A DNA stretch of 32,647 nucleotides, from NCBI GenBank assembly GCA_020846535.1, contig JADLDR010000244.1:1-32647 (forward strand), given 5' to 3'. The position numbers and the translations under genes are program-made. Below, piece by piece: positions 8,221 to 15,700 of this stretch. The stretch's first letter is position 1. Every line of letters starts with the position of its first letter. Below the pieces are notes generated by a model, which worked only from the letters and a program-made list of their open reading frames with translations, searched no databases and was not told the origin of the DNA. Source of the DNA: Armatimonadota bacterium (GTDB lineage Bacteria > Armatimonadota > JADLDR01).

Positions 8221-8922
8221 ATGACACACCCGACAAGACGCCTGACCCGGATCTTCTTTCTCCTGACCCTTGCGGTGCTGACCGCCAGCGGGAGCCTCAT
8301 CATCGCCCTGCAGCGCCAGCAGGCGATGAGCCGCTTCTCCACCGACCTTTCCGGGCGCACCCCGGCCCAGAAAACCAATATCCGGCTGGCCGCCCGCGCT
8401 CTGAACGGAGCCGTCCTGGCCCCCGGGAAAGTGTTCTCCTTCAACCGGGCGGTGGGGCAGTGCATCCCGGAGCGCGGCTTCGAGCGCGCGCCGGCCATCG
8501 TCCGGGGGGAGCGGACCCTGGAATGGGGCGGGGGCATCTGCCAGCTTTCCTCCACCCTCTACAACGCGGCCCTCCTGGCGGGCCTGGAGATCGTGGAGCG
8601 CAGGCCGCACTCCCGCCCGGCCAGCTCCGTGCCCCCGGGCAGGGACGCCGCCGTCATGTACGAGCGATTCGATCTGAAGATCAGAAACACCACCCCCTAC
8701 GCCCTGCGCCTGGACGCCTCCATCACCGGGGACCGGCTGGCCGTCGCCGTGCTGGGCAGGCCGCCGAAAGACCGCCGCATCGCCCTGGAGACCCGCACCA
8801 GCCCGCACCCCCTGAGAGCGGTGGTTTACCGCGTCATCCACCGCCCGGGCGGCTCAGCGCGGCGGGAATTCATCTCGGAGGATGTGTATCGGGGGGGGAG
8901 TGAGACGCCTCAGCAGGAATAA
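8221..8922 (+). CDS. VanW family protein
   Basis: This 233-residue protein has an N-terminal membrane anchor or signal (IFFLLTLAVLTASGSLIIAL) and a complete VanW domain. Diagnostic pieces are GKVFSFNRAVG, the invariant GGGICQLSSTLYNA (GGGICQ at 103-108) and a following LEIVERRPHS. VanW proteins occur in some vancomycin-resistance clusters and, much more widely, as envelope proteins of unknown biochemical function. Nothing else here suggests glycopeptide resistance: there are no VanHAX or VanRS genes. ATG 8221 lies 4 bases after the macroglobulin stop codon, so translation is probably coupled. It is the last gene of the cluster that begins at 1460. Confidence 0.9.
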   Translation: MTHPTRRLTRIFFLLTLAVLTASGSLIIALQRQQAMSRFSTDLSGRTPAQKTNIRLAARALNGAVLAPGKVFSFNRAVGQCIPERGFERAPAIVRGERTLEWGGGICQLSSTLYNAALLAGLEIVERRPHSRPASSVPPGRDAAVMYERFDLKIRNTTPYALRLDASITGDRLAVAVLGRPPKDRRIALETRTSPHPLRAVVYRVIHRPGGSARREFISEDVYRGGSETPQQE

Positions 8923-8979
8923 TCGCGCCCCTGGCGAATAGCCATAATGGAGACTACCTCACCTATGGAGGCAACAAGG

Positions 8980-9444
8980 ATGAAGCGTATCCTGATCGTT
9001 TATCATTCGCAGGAAAGAGGCAATACCCGGCGGATGGCCGAGCTGGTCGCCAAGGGCTGCCGCGAAGTGCCGGATGTGGAAGTCGAGATGATCAATGTCA
9101 ACGAGCAGCGGGTGGATATGAATGTGGCGGAGCAGGCCGACGCCTACGCGCTGGGCAGCCCGGACTACTTCACCTATATGGCCGGGGGACTGAAGACCTT
9201 TTTCGATGACCTCTGCCTGGCCGACTGGGCCGGCAAAAGCGTCAAGGCCAAGCCCTATGTGGCCTTCGTCACCCACGGCGGCGGGGGGGACGCCATCAAA
9301 AGCATCCACGACCTGGCCGAAGCCATGGAGCTGACCCGGGTGGCCCCGAGCGTCATCTGCCAGTGGGCGCCCACCGGCTCGGCCATCGAGCGGAGCGTGC
9401 AGTTGGGGCGGGCGCTGGCGGAATACGCGGTCAAGATGGGCTGA
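8980..9444 (+). CDS. flavodoxin family protein
   Basis: This 154-residue protein has a flavodoxin-like Rossmann fold. The FMN phosphate-binding loop is HSQERGNTRRMA near the N-terminus (residues 9-20), followed by ALGSPDYFTYMAGGLKTFFD, which is typical of flavodoxin/WrbA-type quinone reductases. The glycine-rich FVTHGGGGDAIKSI segment lies near the second flavin-contact loop. It probably carries electrons or reduces quinones in the cytoplasm. The start ATG 8980 is chosen because GGAGG at 8967-8971 precedes it by 8 bases; ATG 8947 has no such site. The decayed oxidoreductase remnant that follows could once have been a redox partner, but that is speculation. Confidence 0.88.
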   Translation: MKRILIVYHSQERGNTRRMAELVAKGCREVPDVEVEMINVNEQRVDMNVAEQADAYALGSPDYFTYMAGGLKTFFDDLCLADWAGKSVKAKPYVAFVTHGGGGDAIKSIHDLAEAMELTRVAPSVICQWAPTGSAIERSVQLGRALAEYAVKMG

Positions 9445-9453
9445 GGCAGACCG

Positions 9454-9895
9454 ATGAAAAGCGACCCGGAGCCCGCCCGCGAGACGGGAATCTCGCAGGA
9501 TGCGGATGTGGCCGGCGGCGGCTTGCAGCGGCGCGAAGACCGTCCTGATCGAGCGGTTCGGCTACCCCGGCGGAACGGCCACCGCCTCCCTGATGGCCTG
9601 CATCAACGGCTTCCGCACCTATTTTCTGCGATGTCATCCCGGGGGCGGAAGGGCTGCGCGGGGTCGTCATCGAAAGCGAGCCGGGCCGCCAGGCGATCAT
9701 GGCCCGGGTCGTGGCGGATGCCAGCAGGGATGCCGATGTGGCCGCTCGCGGCACCATGACGGGCGGATGTGCCGCATCCGGTTCGGGAAAAGCCGCCCGG
9801 CGGGGCAGTTCGCCTGCGATTTCGGCAGTTCGACGGCGGATATCCCCTTGCTGCAGGACGCCCTGGCTTTCCAGGGCGCGGAACTCAGGCGCTGA
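9454..9895 (+). pseudogene. decayed FAD-dependent oxidoreductase (FAD_oxidored family) remnant
   Basis: Pieces of one protein are scattered over two or three reading frames. ATG 9454 leads to QDADVAGGG, where the dinucleotide-binding glycines would begin. The frame then shifts to SGAKTVLIERFGYPGGTATA (about 9525-9590), a classic second strand and flavin-contact segment. Near 9626 another frame gives RGVVIESEPGRQAIMARVV and then ASRDADVAARG, the usual DATGDADVAARAG position. The final DIPLLQDALAFQGAELRR resembles the family C-terminus. About 440 bases remain of a gene normally near 1.3-1.5 kb, so several internal deletions plus frameshifts are implied. The family assignment is from memory of conserved motifs. 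It lies upstream of the GH4 gene, and such oxidoreductases are common in carbohydrate loci of environmental bacteria. Confidence 0.7.
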
Positions 9896-9920
9896 GCTTT
9901 TCAGGAAAGGCATCTGTTTC

Positions 9921-11228
9921 GTGAGCAAACCGTTAAAAATCGCGGCGATTGGCGTCGGGAGCGAGAGCTTCGGGCGGGGCATTCTCGCCGACGCCCTGGG
10001 ATCTCCGGAGATAGGCGAGTTCGACTGCACGCTGGTTCTGGTCGATATCGCCGAATCGGCCCTGGACCGGATGTTCCGGCTGGCGGAACGGCTCAAGGCG
10101 CATCACGGCTCTCCCGTCAGGCTGGAGAAGACCGCCGACCGCTGCCGGGCGCTGGAAGGGGCCGATTATGTGGTGACCTCGGTGGCCGTGCAGCGATACC
10201 CTCTGTGGGAGCAGGACTTCCGCGTGCCGCTGGCCTACGGGTTCCGCCACGCGCTGGGGGAGAACGGCGGCCCGGGCGCGTTGTTTCACTCCATGCGGAG
10301 CTTCGAGCTGGTGCTACCGATCTGCCGGGACATGGAACGGCTCTGCCCGGACGCCCTCCTTCTCAACTACACCAACCCGGAAAGCCGGGTGGTCAAAGCC
10401 ATCTACGCGGCCACGAAGATAGAGGCCGTGGGTCTCTGTCACGGGGTGATGGGCGGCATGGACGGGGTCTGCCGGATTCTCGAAAGGCCGGAAGAGGCAC
10501 TCGACATGGTGGCAGGCGGCCTGAACCATTTCTTCTGGTTCACGAAAATCGCGGACCGCAGGACCGGGGAGGATCTCTACCCCGCCCTCCGCCGGCGCAT
10601 CCAGGAAGACCCGGACTGCCCGGCCGCCCCGCCGCTGGTCCGCAAAATGGTGGAGGTCTTCGGCTGCTACACCTACCCCTCCGATGACCATATCGGGGAA
10701 TATCTCTCCTTCGCCAGCGGCTTCACCGGCCTGAAGTGGCATTACGGCCAGGAATACCGCCGCGTCCCCCGCGCCGCGCCTGCTCCCGGTCAGTCGCGGC
10801 TGGAGCCGTATATCTCCGGCGAAAAGCCGATCTCCGAGATCGCCGGGCGGAGCGGAGAGCTGGCGATCCCGATTGCGCTGGATATCGAGCTGAACCGCAA
10901 GTCCTGGCGGCCTGCCGTGAATGTTCCCAACACCGGCCTCTATGTCGAAAACCTCCCGGCGGAAGCGGTGGTGGAGGTCCCGGCAGTGGTGGACGGGGCG
11001 GGCATCCACCCGCAAAGCGTGGGACCTCTGCCGGAGGCCCTGGCCGCCTTCTGCCGCACGCAGGTCTCCCTGCAAACCCTCCTGGTGGAAGGCTATCTGA
11101 AGCGATCCCGCCGGCTGCTCCTCCAGGCGCTGCTTCTGGACCCGGTGGTGGACGATGTAGCCCGCGCCGAGCGGATGCTGGACGACATGCTGGATTTACA
11201 GCAGGAGTATCTGCCGAAGTTCGAGTAA
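9921..11228 (+). CDS. glycoside hydrolase family 4 protein (alpha-galactosidase/6-phospho-glycosidase type)
   Basis: This 435-residue protein has GH4 hallmarks. An N-terminal NAD-binding strand IAAIGVGS comes first and NYTNPES is at 149-155. GLCHG contains C173, and GLNHFFW contains H203; these correspond to the Cys and His that hold the catalytic Mn ion in GH4 enzymes such as MelA and GlvA. GH4 enzymes cleave glycosides by an NAD-dependent oxidation-elimination route. Whether the substrate is an alpha-galactoside, a galacturonide or a 6-phosphoglucoside cannot be decided here; no PTS genes are nearby. GTG 9921 is chosen because AGGAAAGG at 9903-9910 precedes it and homology begins there, although the frame is open further upstream through the pseudogene. 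Confidence 0.88.
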   Translation: MSKPLKIAAIGVGSESFGRGILADALGSPEIGEFDCTLVLVDIAESALDRMFRLAERLKAHHGSPVRLEKTADRCRALEGADYVVTSVAVQRYPLWEQDFRVPLAYGFRHALGENGGPGALFHSMRSFELVLPICRDMERLCPDALLLNYTNPESRVVKAIYAATKIEAVGLCHGVMGGMDGVCRILERPEEALDMVAGGLNHFFWFTKIADRRTGEDLYPALRRRIQEDPDCPAAPPLVRKMVEVFGCYTYPSDDHIGEYLSFASGFTGLKWHYGQEYRRVPRAAPAPGQSRLEPYISGEKPISEIAGRSGELAIPIALDIELNRKSWRPAVNVPNTGLYVENLPAEAVVEVPAVVDGAGIHPQSVGPLPEALAAFCRTQVSLQTLLVEGYLKRSRRLLLQALLLDPVVDDVARAERMLDDMLDLQQEYLPKFE

Positions 11229-11406
11229 GAGACCTTCTTTACAGGAGGGTCGCCCTCTCTCGCATGGATATCAAGCGAACGCCATGCAAATATACGGCCT
11301 AACATAGGGAAACAGCTTCACTTCCTTCACTTGCTGGCGGGTCGGGCAGCAAAAAGGTCGCCTCGCAAGACGGCATCTATACGGGTCAACCAAGGGCAAA
11401 ACGCGG

Positions 11407-11991
11407 TCAGCTTCTCTTGCGGCGCAGCAGGAAGCCCGCCATGGGCAGGCCGCTCATCAGGGCCAGGAGGCCCGACGGCTCGGGGACGGGGTTTTCGGAA
11501 CACTTCGTTCCCGTGATGCGGAAGGCACCTGCCGATTGATTATCACCGCGAGAATTCCAGTTGACACCGCCATCGGTGCTGCACGCTCCCGGGGTAGTGT
11601 CTCCGATGGAGTTGTCGTTCCAGGCGGCCCGGGTGTCCGGACCGGGGAAGGCGGCCAGCCAGTATTTCGTGCTGGCCGACAGCTCCGGGTTCAAGAGCGA
11701 TGTGTCCAGCAGAATCGAGCCGCTGCCGTTAAGATTGGTGAAGCTGAAGGATTCGAGCTCGGAGCCGGGCAGGCCGGCGTTATCCTCCAGCACCTTCACC
11801 AGCAGCGCGTTGGTGCCGGTCACATAGAATGCGGCCAACTCGATGGTGTCCAGCTTGTAGCAGGCATCCCCCACCATGAACGAGAACGCCATCTGCTGCT
11901 GCGACACGGGGGACGCCGGCCCGGAAAGAGTGTAGCCGGACCCCGTTTCATAGCTATCGCCCGGGCCGAAGTTGCTGAAGAGGGTGTCGGC
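11407..11991 (-). pseudogene. PEP-CTERM sorting-domain protein, 5' truncated
   Basis: The open frame runs from just after an in-frame TAG (11992-11994) to the stop at 11407, about 194 residues. It ends in a canonical PEP-CTERM tail: VPEPSG, a hydrophobic helix and RRKRS, the signal for exosortase-type processing. The body (DTLFSNFGPGDSY, then FYVTGTNALLVKVLEDNAGLPGSELESF) resembles the secreted beta-sandwich proteins that usually carry this tail. In normal members a signal peptide stands right before DTLFSNF. Here no signal peptide or start codon exists in frame before the TAG, so export should fail. A GTG at 11907 could start a shorter product. The upstream sequence holds a 25-bp inverted repeat, a plausible cause of the lost 5' end. 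Confidence 0.7.
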
Positions 11992-12057
11992 CTAGTTGTC
12001 AACCGGTAGAAATACCAGGTTTTTCGGAGACGTTGTTTTTTGCCAGAGATGTCCTCG

Positions 12058-12151
12058 TCAGCCACCGATGAACACCGATCAAGACAAGATCAAAACAGAT
12101 GATTTTATATCGGTGTCTATCCGCTTTTGATCGGTGTTCATCGGTGGCTGA
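12058..12151. repeat. 25-bp perfect inverted repeat with 44-base spacer
   Basis: Positions 12058-12082 are exactly complementary to 12127-12151 (arm core CACCGATGAACACCGATC). The spacer holds a related partial unit (ATCGGTGTCTATCCG). Intergenic units of the form CACCGATGAACACCGATG are, to my knowledge, common in environmental bacterial genomes. It sits between the truncated PEP-CTERM gene and the end of the oxidoreductase gene, both on the minus strand. Confidence 0.8.
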
Positions 12152-12166
12152 AAACACAACCTCCAC

Positions 12167-13291
12167 CTACCCCACAATCGAAGCCGGATCCCCATGCACG
12201 GGCGGCAGGGGATGAGGGCGCACCAGAGCGCCGCCCTGCTCGTAGGACTCCATCACGGCCCAGGTGTATTCCAGGGCGGCCAGGGCGTCCCGGCCCGAGG
12301 CCCGCAGATCGTCTCTGGGAACCTGGTTGGTGATATCCTCCAGGAAGGCGTGGATCCTCCGGGGGAAGGTCTGGCCGAAATCGGAGATGCCCGAGGGGGT
12401 GACGACCGGCCCGCCCGCCGTGCCGGTGTCCAGCGTCTCCGGGCGCGCGGCCACGGTCGGCCCCGGCCAGTAGGTCACCTTTTCGATGCAGTTCTCGATG
12501 CAGAAAGTGCCGTGCGTCCCGGCCACCTCGATGCTCCACCAGCCGCCCAGCCCGTAGCTGGCGTCACCCCTCTGGCTGATCAGGTAGCCCGCGGCCCCGC
12601 TGGCGAAGCGGACGTGGATGCTGGCCGTGGAGAGCATCACCTCGCCCACCCGCCTCCGGAAGCCGGGCTGGTTCACGAAGGCCTGCACGTGGGTGATGTC
12701 CCCGCAGAAGTAGCGCATCACGCTGAAGGGGTGGGTCAGGAACGCCTTCAGGTGGAAATAGGGGAATCCCTTGATTTTCGCGGATCCCGGGGCGCTGTAG
12801 CCCTCCGGCTCGCCGCCCTGGAAGCCCATCTTGTGCAGGCAGAAGATATGCTCCCCGATCTGGCCTTCATTCATATACTGCATAGCCTTCTCGGCGGGCG
12901 GGGTGAAGAAATGGTTCAGGTTGCCGCCCAGGTAGACCTTCTTCTCGGCGGCGAATTTCACCATCTCGCGGGCCTCCTCCACCATATTGGAGAGCGGCTT
13001 CTCCACCAGAACGTTCTTGCCTGCCGCCATCGCCTGCATCGCCGGCTCGTAGTGCCAGCTCCCGTTCTCCAGGCCGCCGGTGCAGACATCCACGATATCC
13101 AGCTCTTCATTGGCGAGCATATCGCCCAGATTGTAATAGGCTTTGCAGTTGTACTTTTCCGCCCCTTTGTCCGCCCGCTCCCGGACGACATCGCAGATAG
13201 CCACCAGATCCCCCAGGGGGTCCTGCCTATACGAATCCGCGTGAGGGATGCCGATGCCGTGCATCCCCACAATCCCGACTTTCAGTGCCAT
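12167..13291 (-). CDS. Gfo/Idh/MocA family oxidoreductase
   Basis: This 374-residue protein has an N-terminal NAD(P)-binding Rossmann domain (VGIVGMHGIG at 5-14) and the family signature VEKPLSN, with catalytic-type lysine K98. It is followed by the alpha/beta C-terminal domain. Members oxidise or reduce sugars, inositols and related polyols; the substrate is not evident. A string of tyrosine, histidine and tryptophan residues (FPYFHLKAFLTHPF, GGWWSIEVAGTHG) lies in the substrate-binding half. ATG 13291 is chosen because of the strong GGAGGAG ribosome binding site just upstream; an in-frame ATG at 13309 lacks one. The APC permease lies 90 bases upstream on the same strand, so the two may form an operon. 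Confidence 0.9.
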   Translation of the reverse strand: MALKVGIVGMHGIGIPHADSYRQDPLGDLVAICDVVRERADKGAEKYNCKAYYNLGDMLANEELDIVDVCTGGLENGSWHYEPAMQAMAAGKNVLVEKPLSNMVEEAREMVKFAAEKKVYLGGNLNHFFTPPAEKAMQYMNEGQIGEHIFCLHKMGFQGGEPEGYSAPGSAKIKGFPYFHLKAFLTHPFSVMRYFCGDITHVQAFVNQPGFRRRVGEVMLSTASIHVRFASGAAGYLISQRGDASYGLGGWWSIEVAGTHGTFCIENCIEKVTYWPGPTVAARPETLDTGTAGGPVVTPSGISDFGQTFPRRIHAFLEDITNQVPRDDLRASGRDALAALEYTWAVMESYEQGGALVRPHPLPPVHGDPASIVG

Positions 13292-13381
13292 GTTATCTCC
13301 TCCCTGCATGACGAAGCCGCTGACCGCGGCCCTGCTGGCTCAGCCTTTCGCCAGCACCGGGCAAACTCCTTCAGGCCAGAA

Positions 13382-14722
13382 TCAATCCCCCATCTCCGTC
13401 AGGCTTTCCTCGGTGATGTTTTTCGGGCGGGCCAGGCAGTAGAGGAGGGCGATCCCGGCCAGCAGCCCTGCCGCGATCTTCAGGGCCTCCGGCTGGGCGT
13501 GGGAGAGCATCAGCAGGCAGACCGCGATCCCCGCCGCCGGCACGAAGACCGGGATCTCGAAAAAGCCCTCCGGCTCGCCCGGGCGCGTTTTCAGGAGGAT
13601 CAAAGAGGCATTGATCGCCACAAAAACGCTGAGCAGGAGCGCGCTGGTGGCCGAGGCCAGAATCTTCAGGTCGCCCGAAAGGGCCAGGACGACCACGATG
13701 CCCATCAGGGCCAGTATGGCGATATAGGGCGTGCGCCGCACGGGGTGAACGGTTCCCAGGACGCGCGGCACGAACCCCAGGCGAGCCATCCCGTAGACCA
13801 GGCGGGAGCCCATGATATAGTTCAAAAGGGCCGTGTTGGTGATGGCGAAAAGGCTGATGGCGGTAAAAAGGATCGTGGGAAAGGCCGGGGCCGCCCTCCG
13901 CACCACCTCCACCAGAGGCTCCCTGGAGGCGGCCAGATCCCGGTGCGGCACCACCGAGATCGCCGAAACGGAGACCGCCATATAGATGACGGCCGTGATC
14001 GCCAGGGCCAGCGCCACCGCCCTGGGGAAAACGCGCTGCGGGTTCTTGACCTCCTCTACGATATTGATCATATCCTCGAAGCCCACGAAGGCGTAGAAGG
14101 TCAGCACCGACCCCTGGAGGATGAGCGAAAGCGAGAAGGCGGAGGCCGCACTGCCGGCGGCAGGGGTTTCCAGGTAGTTCACCGAACCCCAGAAGCGCAT
14201 CCCGACCGCGACGATGATCGCCAGGCCCGTCACTTCCACGGCGGTGCAGACGATGTTGAGCCACATCGATTCCCGCACGCCCCAGAAATTGACGAAGGTG
14301 AGAACCGCAATGAAGCCGAGGATGATGACCTCCAGCGGCAGCCCGCTGAGGATCGGGGAGAGATACCCGGAAAAGGCCCGGGACTGGGCCGCCATCGAGG
14401 TCAGGCCGGAGGCCATCACGGCCAGCCCGACCAGGTAGGAGAGGAAAGGCTTCCCGAACGCCCGGTGCGAGATATAGGCGGCCCCCGCCGCCCTCGGGTA
14501 GCGCGACCCCAGGGAGGCATAGGAAAGCCCGGTCAGCATCGCCGCCACCATGCTGGCGAGAAAGGCGACCCAGACCGCGTTCCCCATCACCCCGGCCACC
14601 TTTCCCACCAGGGCGTAGATGCCCGACCCCAGCATATCCCCCACCCCATAGATCACCAGAGACCAAAGCCCCAGCGTCCGGACCAGGGTCGGGGCGGAAG
14701 GGGAGGATGAGCTATCGGCCAT
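13382..14722 (-). CDS. APC superfamily amino acid permease
   Basis: This 446-residue integral membrane protein has about 12 predicted hydrophobic helices. Transmembrane segment 1 carries GVGDMLGSGIYALVG, the helix-breaking GSG substrate-binding motif of the amino acid-polyamine-organocation family. The helix-6 region FYAFVGFEDMINIVEEVKNP is also diagnostic (FVGFE, E/K-NP). It probably imports or exchanges amino acids across the inner membrane; specificity is unknown. ATG 14722 is supported by AGGAG at 14728-14732. The C-terminal tail after the last helix is short. Its upstream region contains copy 1 of the composite repeat (14765-15083), so the promoter must lie in or beyond that repeat. Confidence 0.92.
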   Translation of the reverse strand: MADSSSSPSAPTLVRTLGLWSLVIYGVGDMLGSGIYALVGKVAGVMGNAVWVAFLASMVAAMLTGLSYASLGSRYPRAAGAAYISHRAFGKPFLSYLVGLAVMASGLTSMAAQSRAFSGYLSPILSGLPLEVIILGFIAVLTFVNFWGVRESMWLNIVCTAVEVTGLAIIVAVGMRFWGSVNYLETPAAGSAASAFSLSLILQGSVLTFYAFVGFEDMINIVEEVKNPQRVFPRAVALALAITAVIYMAVSVSAISVVPHRDLAASREPLVEVVRRAAPAFPTILFTAISLFAITNTALLNYIMGSRLVYGMARLGFVPRVLGTVHPVRRTPYIAILALMGIVVVLALSGDLKILASATSALLLSVFVAINASLILLKTRPGEPEGFFEIPVFVPAAGIAVCLLMLSHAQPEALKIAAGLLAGIALLYCLARPKNITEESLTEMGD

Positions 14723-14764
14723 GTTTTCTCCTGAAGACGATAACGGATGCAGGATGATCTCAAA

Positions 14765-15083
14765 GGGCGAACACAGGGTTCGCCCCATACGCATCAAGAT
14801 AAGGGGAAATATCCTCTATTCCTGGGGGGGTGGGTTGCCTCGCTCCCCTGGGATGGGTTACCCCTCTCCCCTAGCCCCTCTCCCCGAAACCCAAGGGATG
14901 CGCCGGAGCGCCTCCGGGGAGAGGGGGAGAGGGTGCGGTACTTGCCCCCCCCATCCCCTCCCCCTGCCCGTTTCGGGAAGGGGGCCGGGGGGTTAGGTAA
15001 CCGTCTATCAGAGTCCCGCACCCCGCCCCGGCGGGACAGTCACCCTGATCGGGATCCCTGTGGGCGAACAAATCGTTCGCCCC
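14765..15083. mobile_element. composite hairpin-flanked repeat element, copy 1
   Basis: The element starts with hairpin GGGCGAAC...GTTCGCCC (14765-14785) and ends with hairpin GGGCGAACAAATCGTTCGCC (15062-15083). Between them, terminal inverted repeats (14784-14804 and 15044-15064, 15 of 21 matches) enclose a core of nested GC-rich palindromes. Shared core blocks with copy 2 include CCCTCTCCCCGAAACCCAAG and GGGCCGGGGGGTTAGGTAAC. No transposase is encoded; it looks like a non-autonomous MITE-like element. It fills most of the 375-base gap between the permease and nadD and contains no credible gene. Confidence 0.75.
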
Positions 15084-15097
15084 TATCCCATCCTCTT

Positions 15098-15682
15098 TCA
15101 CCGGTACAGCCCCCGCTCTGCGATATACGCCTCCACGCATTCGGGAAGCTGGTATTTGATGGAGCGGCCTGTGGCGATCCGGAGCCTGAGATCGGTGGAA
15201 GAGATTTCGAGCTGAGGGATGTGGACCGAGTGTACGCGCTCCAGGGGCAGCCAGGGGGCGATCTCCTCGATATTGATCTCCAGCCCGGGCCGGGTGACGA
15301 CGGCCAGGCGGGCCAGGCGGACGATTTCCTGCGGCTCCTTCCAGAGCGCGATGTCCCTGGCTGCATCCTCGCCGACGATGAAATAGAGATCGGCCTCACA
15401 GGAGGCGCTCAGGAGGCGAAGGGTTTCGACGGTGTAAGAGGGCGGCGGTCGGTCGATCTCGATCCGGGAAACGGCGAAGCGAGGGTTGGAGGCCACGGCC
15501 ATCTCCGCCATGCGGAAGCGGTCTTCCGGCGGGGACCGGACGCGCCCCATCTTGAAAGGAGAGGCCGCCGTCGGGACGAAGAGAACCCTGTCCAGCTTGA
15601 GGGCCGCCCGCGTCTCCTCGGCGGCCACCAGATGGCCGTAGTGGATGGGGTCGAACGACCCGCCCAGAATGCCCAGCCGCAT
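15098..15682 (-). CDS. nadD: nicotinate-nucleotide adenylyltransferase
   Basis: This 194-residue protein has the nucleotidyltransferase signature GGSFDPIHYGH at residues 7-17 (the HxGH-type ATP-binding motif) and the C-terminal EISSTDLRLRIATGR, matching the ISSTxIR motif of NadD. It condenses nicotinate mononucleotide with ATP to nicotinate adenine dinucleotide, an essential step of NAD synthesis in the cytoplasm. Its length is normal. ATG 15682 is preferred because AAGGGG at 15688-15693 is correctly spaced for it; the GTG at 15688 overlaps that site. The PhoU-like gene ends 18 bases upstream, suggesting co-transcription. Its stop codon lies 14 bases from the end of repeat copy 1. Confidence 0.95.
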   Translation of the reverse strand: MRLGILGGSFDPIHYGHLVAAEETRAALKLDRVLFVPTAASPFKMGRVRSPPEDRFRMAEMAVASNPRFAVSRIEIDRPPPSYTVETLRLLSASCEADLYFIVGEDAARDIALWKEPQEIVRLARLAVVTRPGLEINIEEIAPWLPLERVHSVHIPQLEISSTDLRLRIATGRSIKYQLPECVEAYIAERGLYR

Positions 15683-15700
15683 CTTCACCCCTTGCGCGTC

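Noticed and set aside
4677..8555. 1,292-codon open frame on the minus strand
   Set aside because: It is antisense to the macroglobulin and VanW genes, has a Gly/Pro/Arg/Gln-rich composition without recognisable domains, and is explained by GC-rich codon use on the other strand.
8221..8922. Vancomycin resistance gene
   Set aside because: VanW alone does not confer resistance, no VanHAX or VanRS genes are present, and the domain is widespread in ordinary envelope proteins.
11243..11255. GAGGGTCGCCCTC hairpin after the GH4 gene as a terminator
   Set aside because: The stem is only 5 bp with no T-run. The 11229-11406 gap shows nothing else I can support.
12194..14710. 838-codon open frame on the plus strand
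   Set aside because: It spans the antisense of both the oxidoreductase and the permease genes, crosses their intergenic gap, and is rich in His, Gln, Arg and Asp with no domain.
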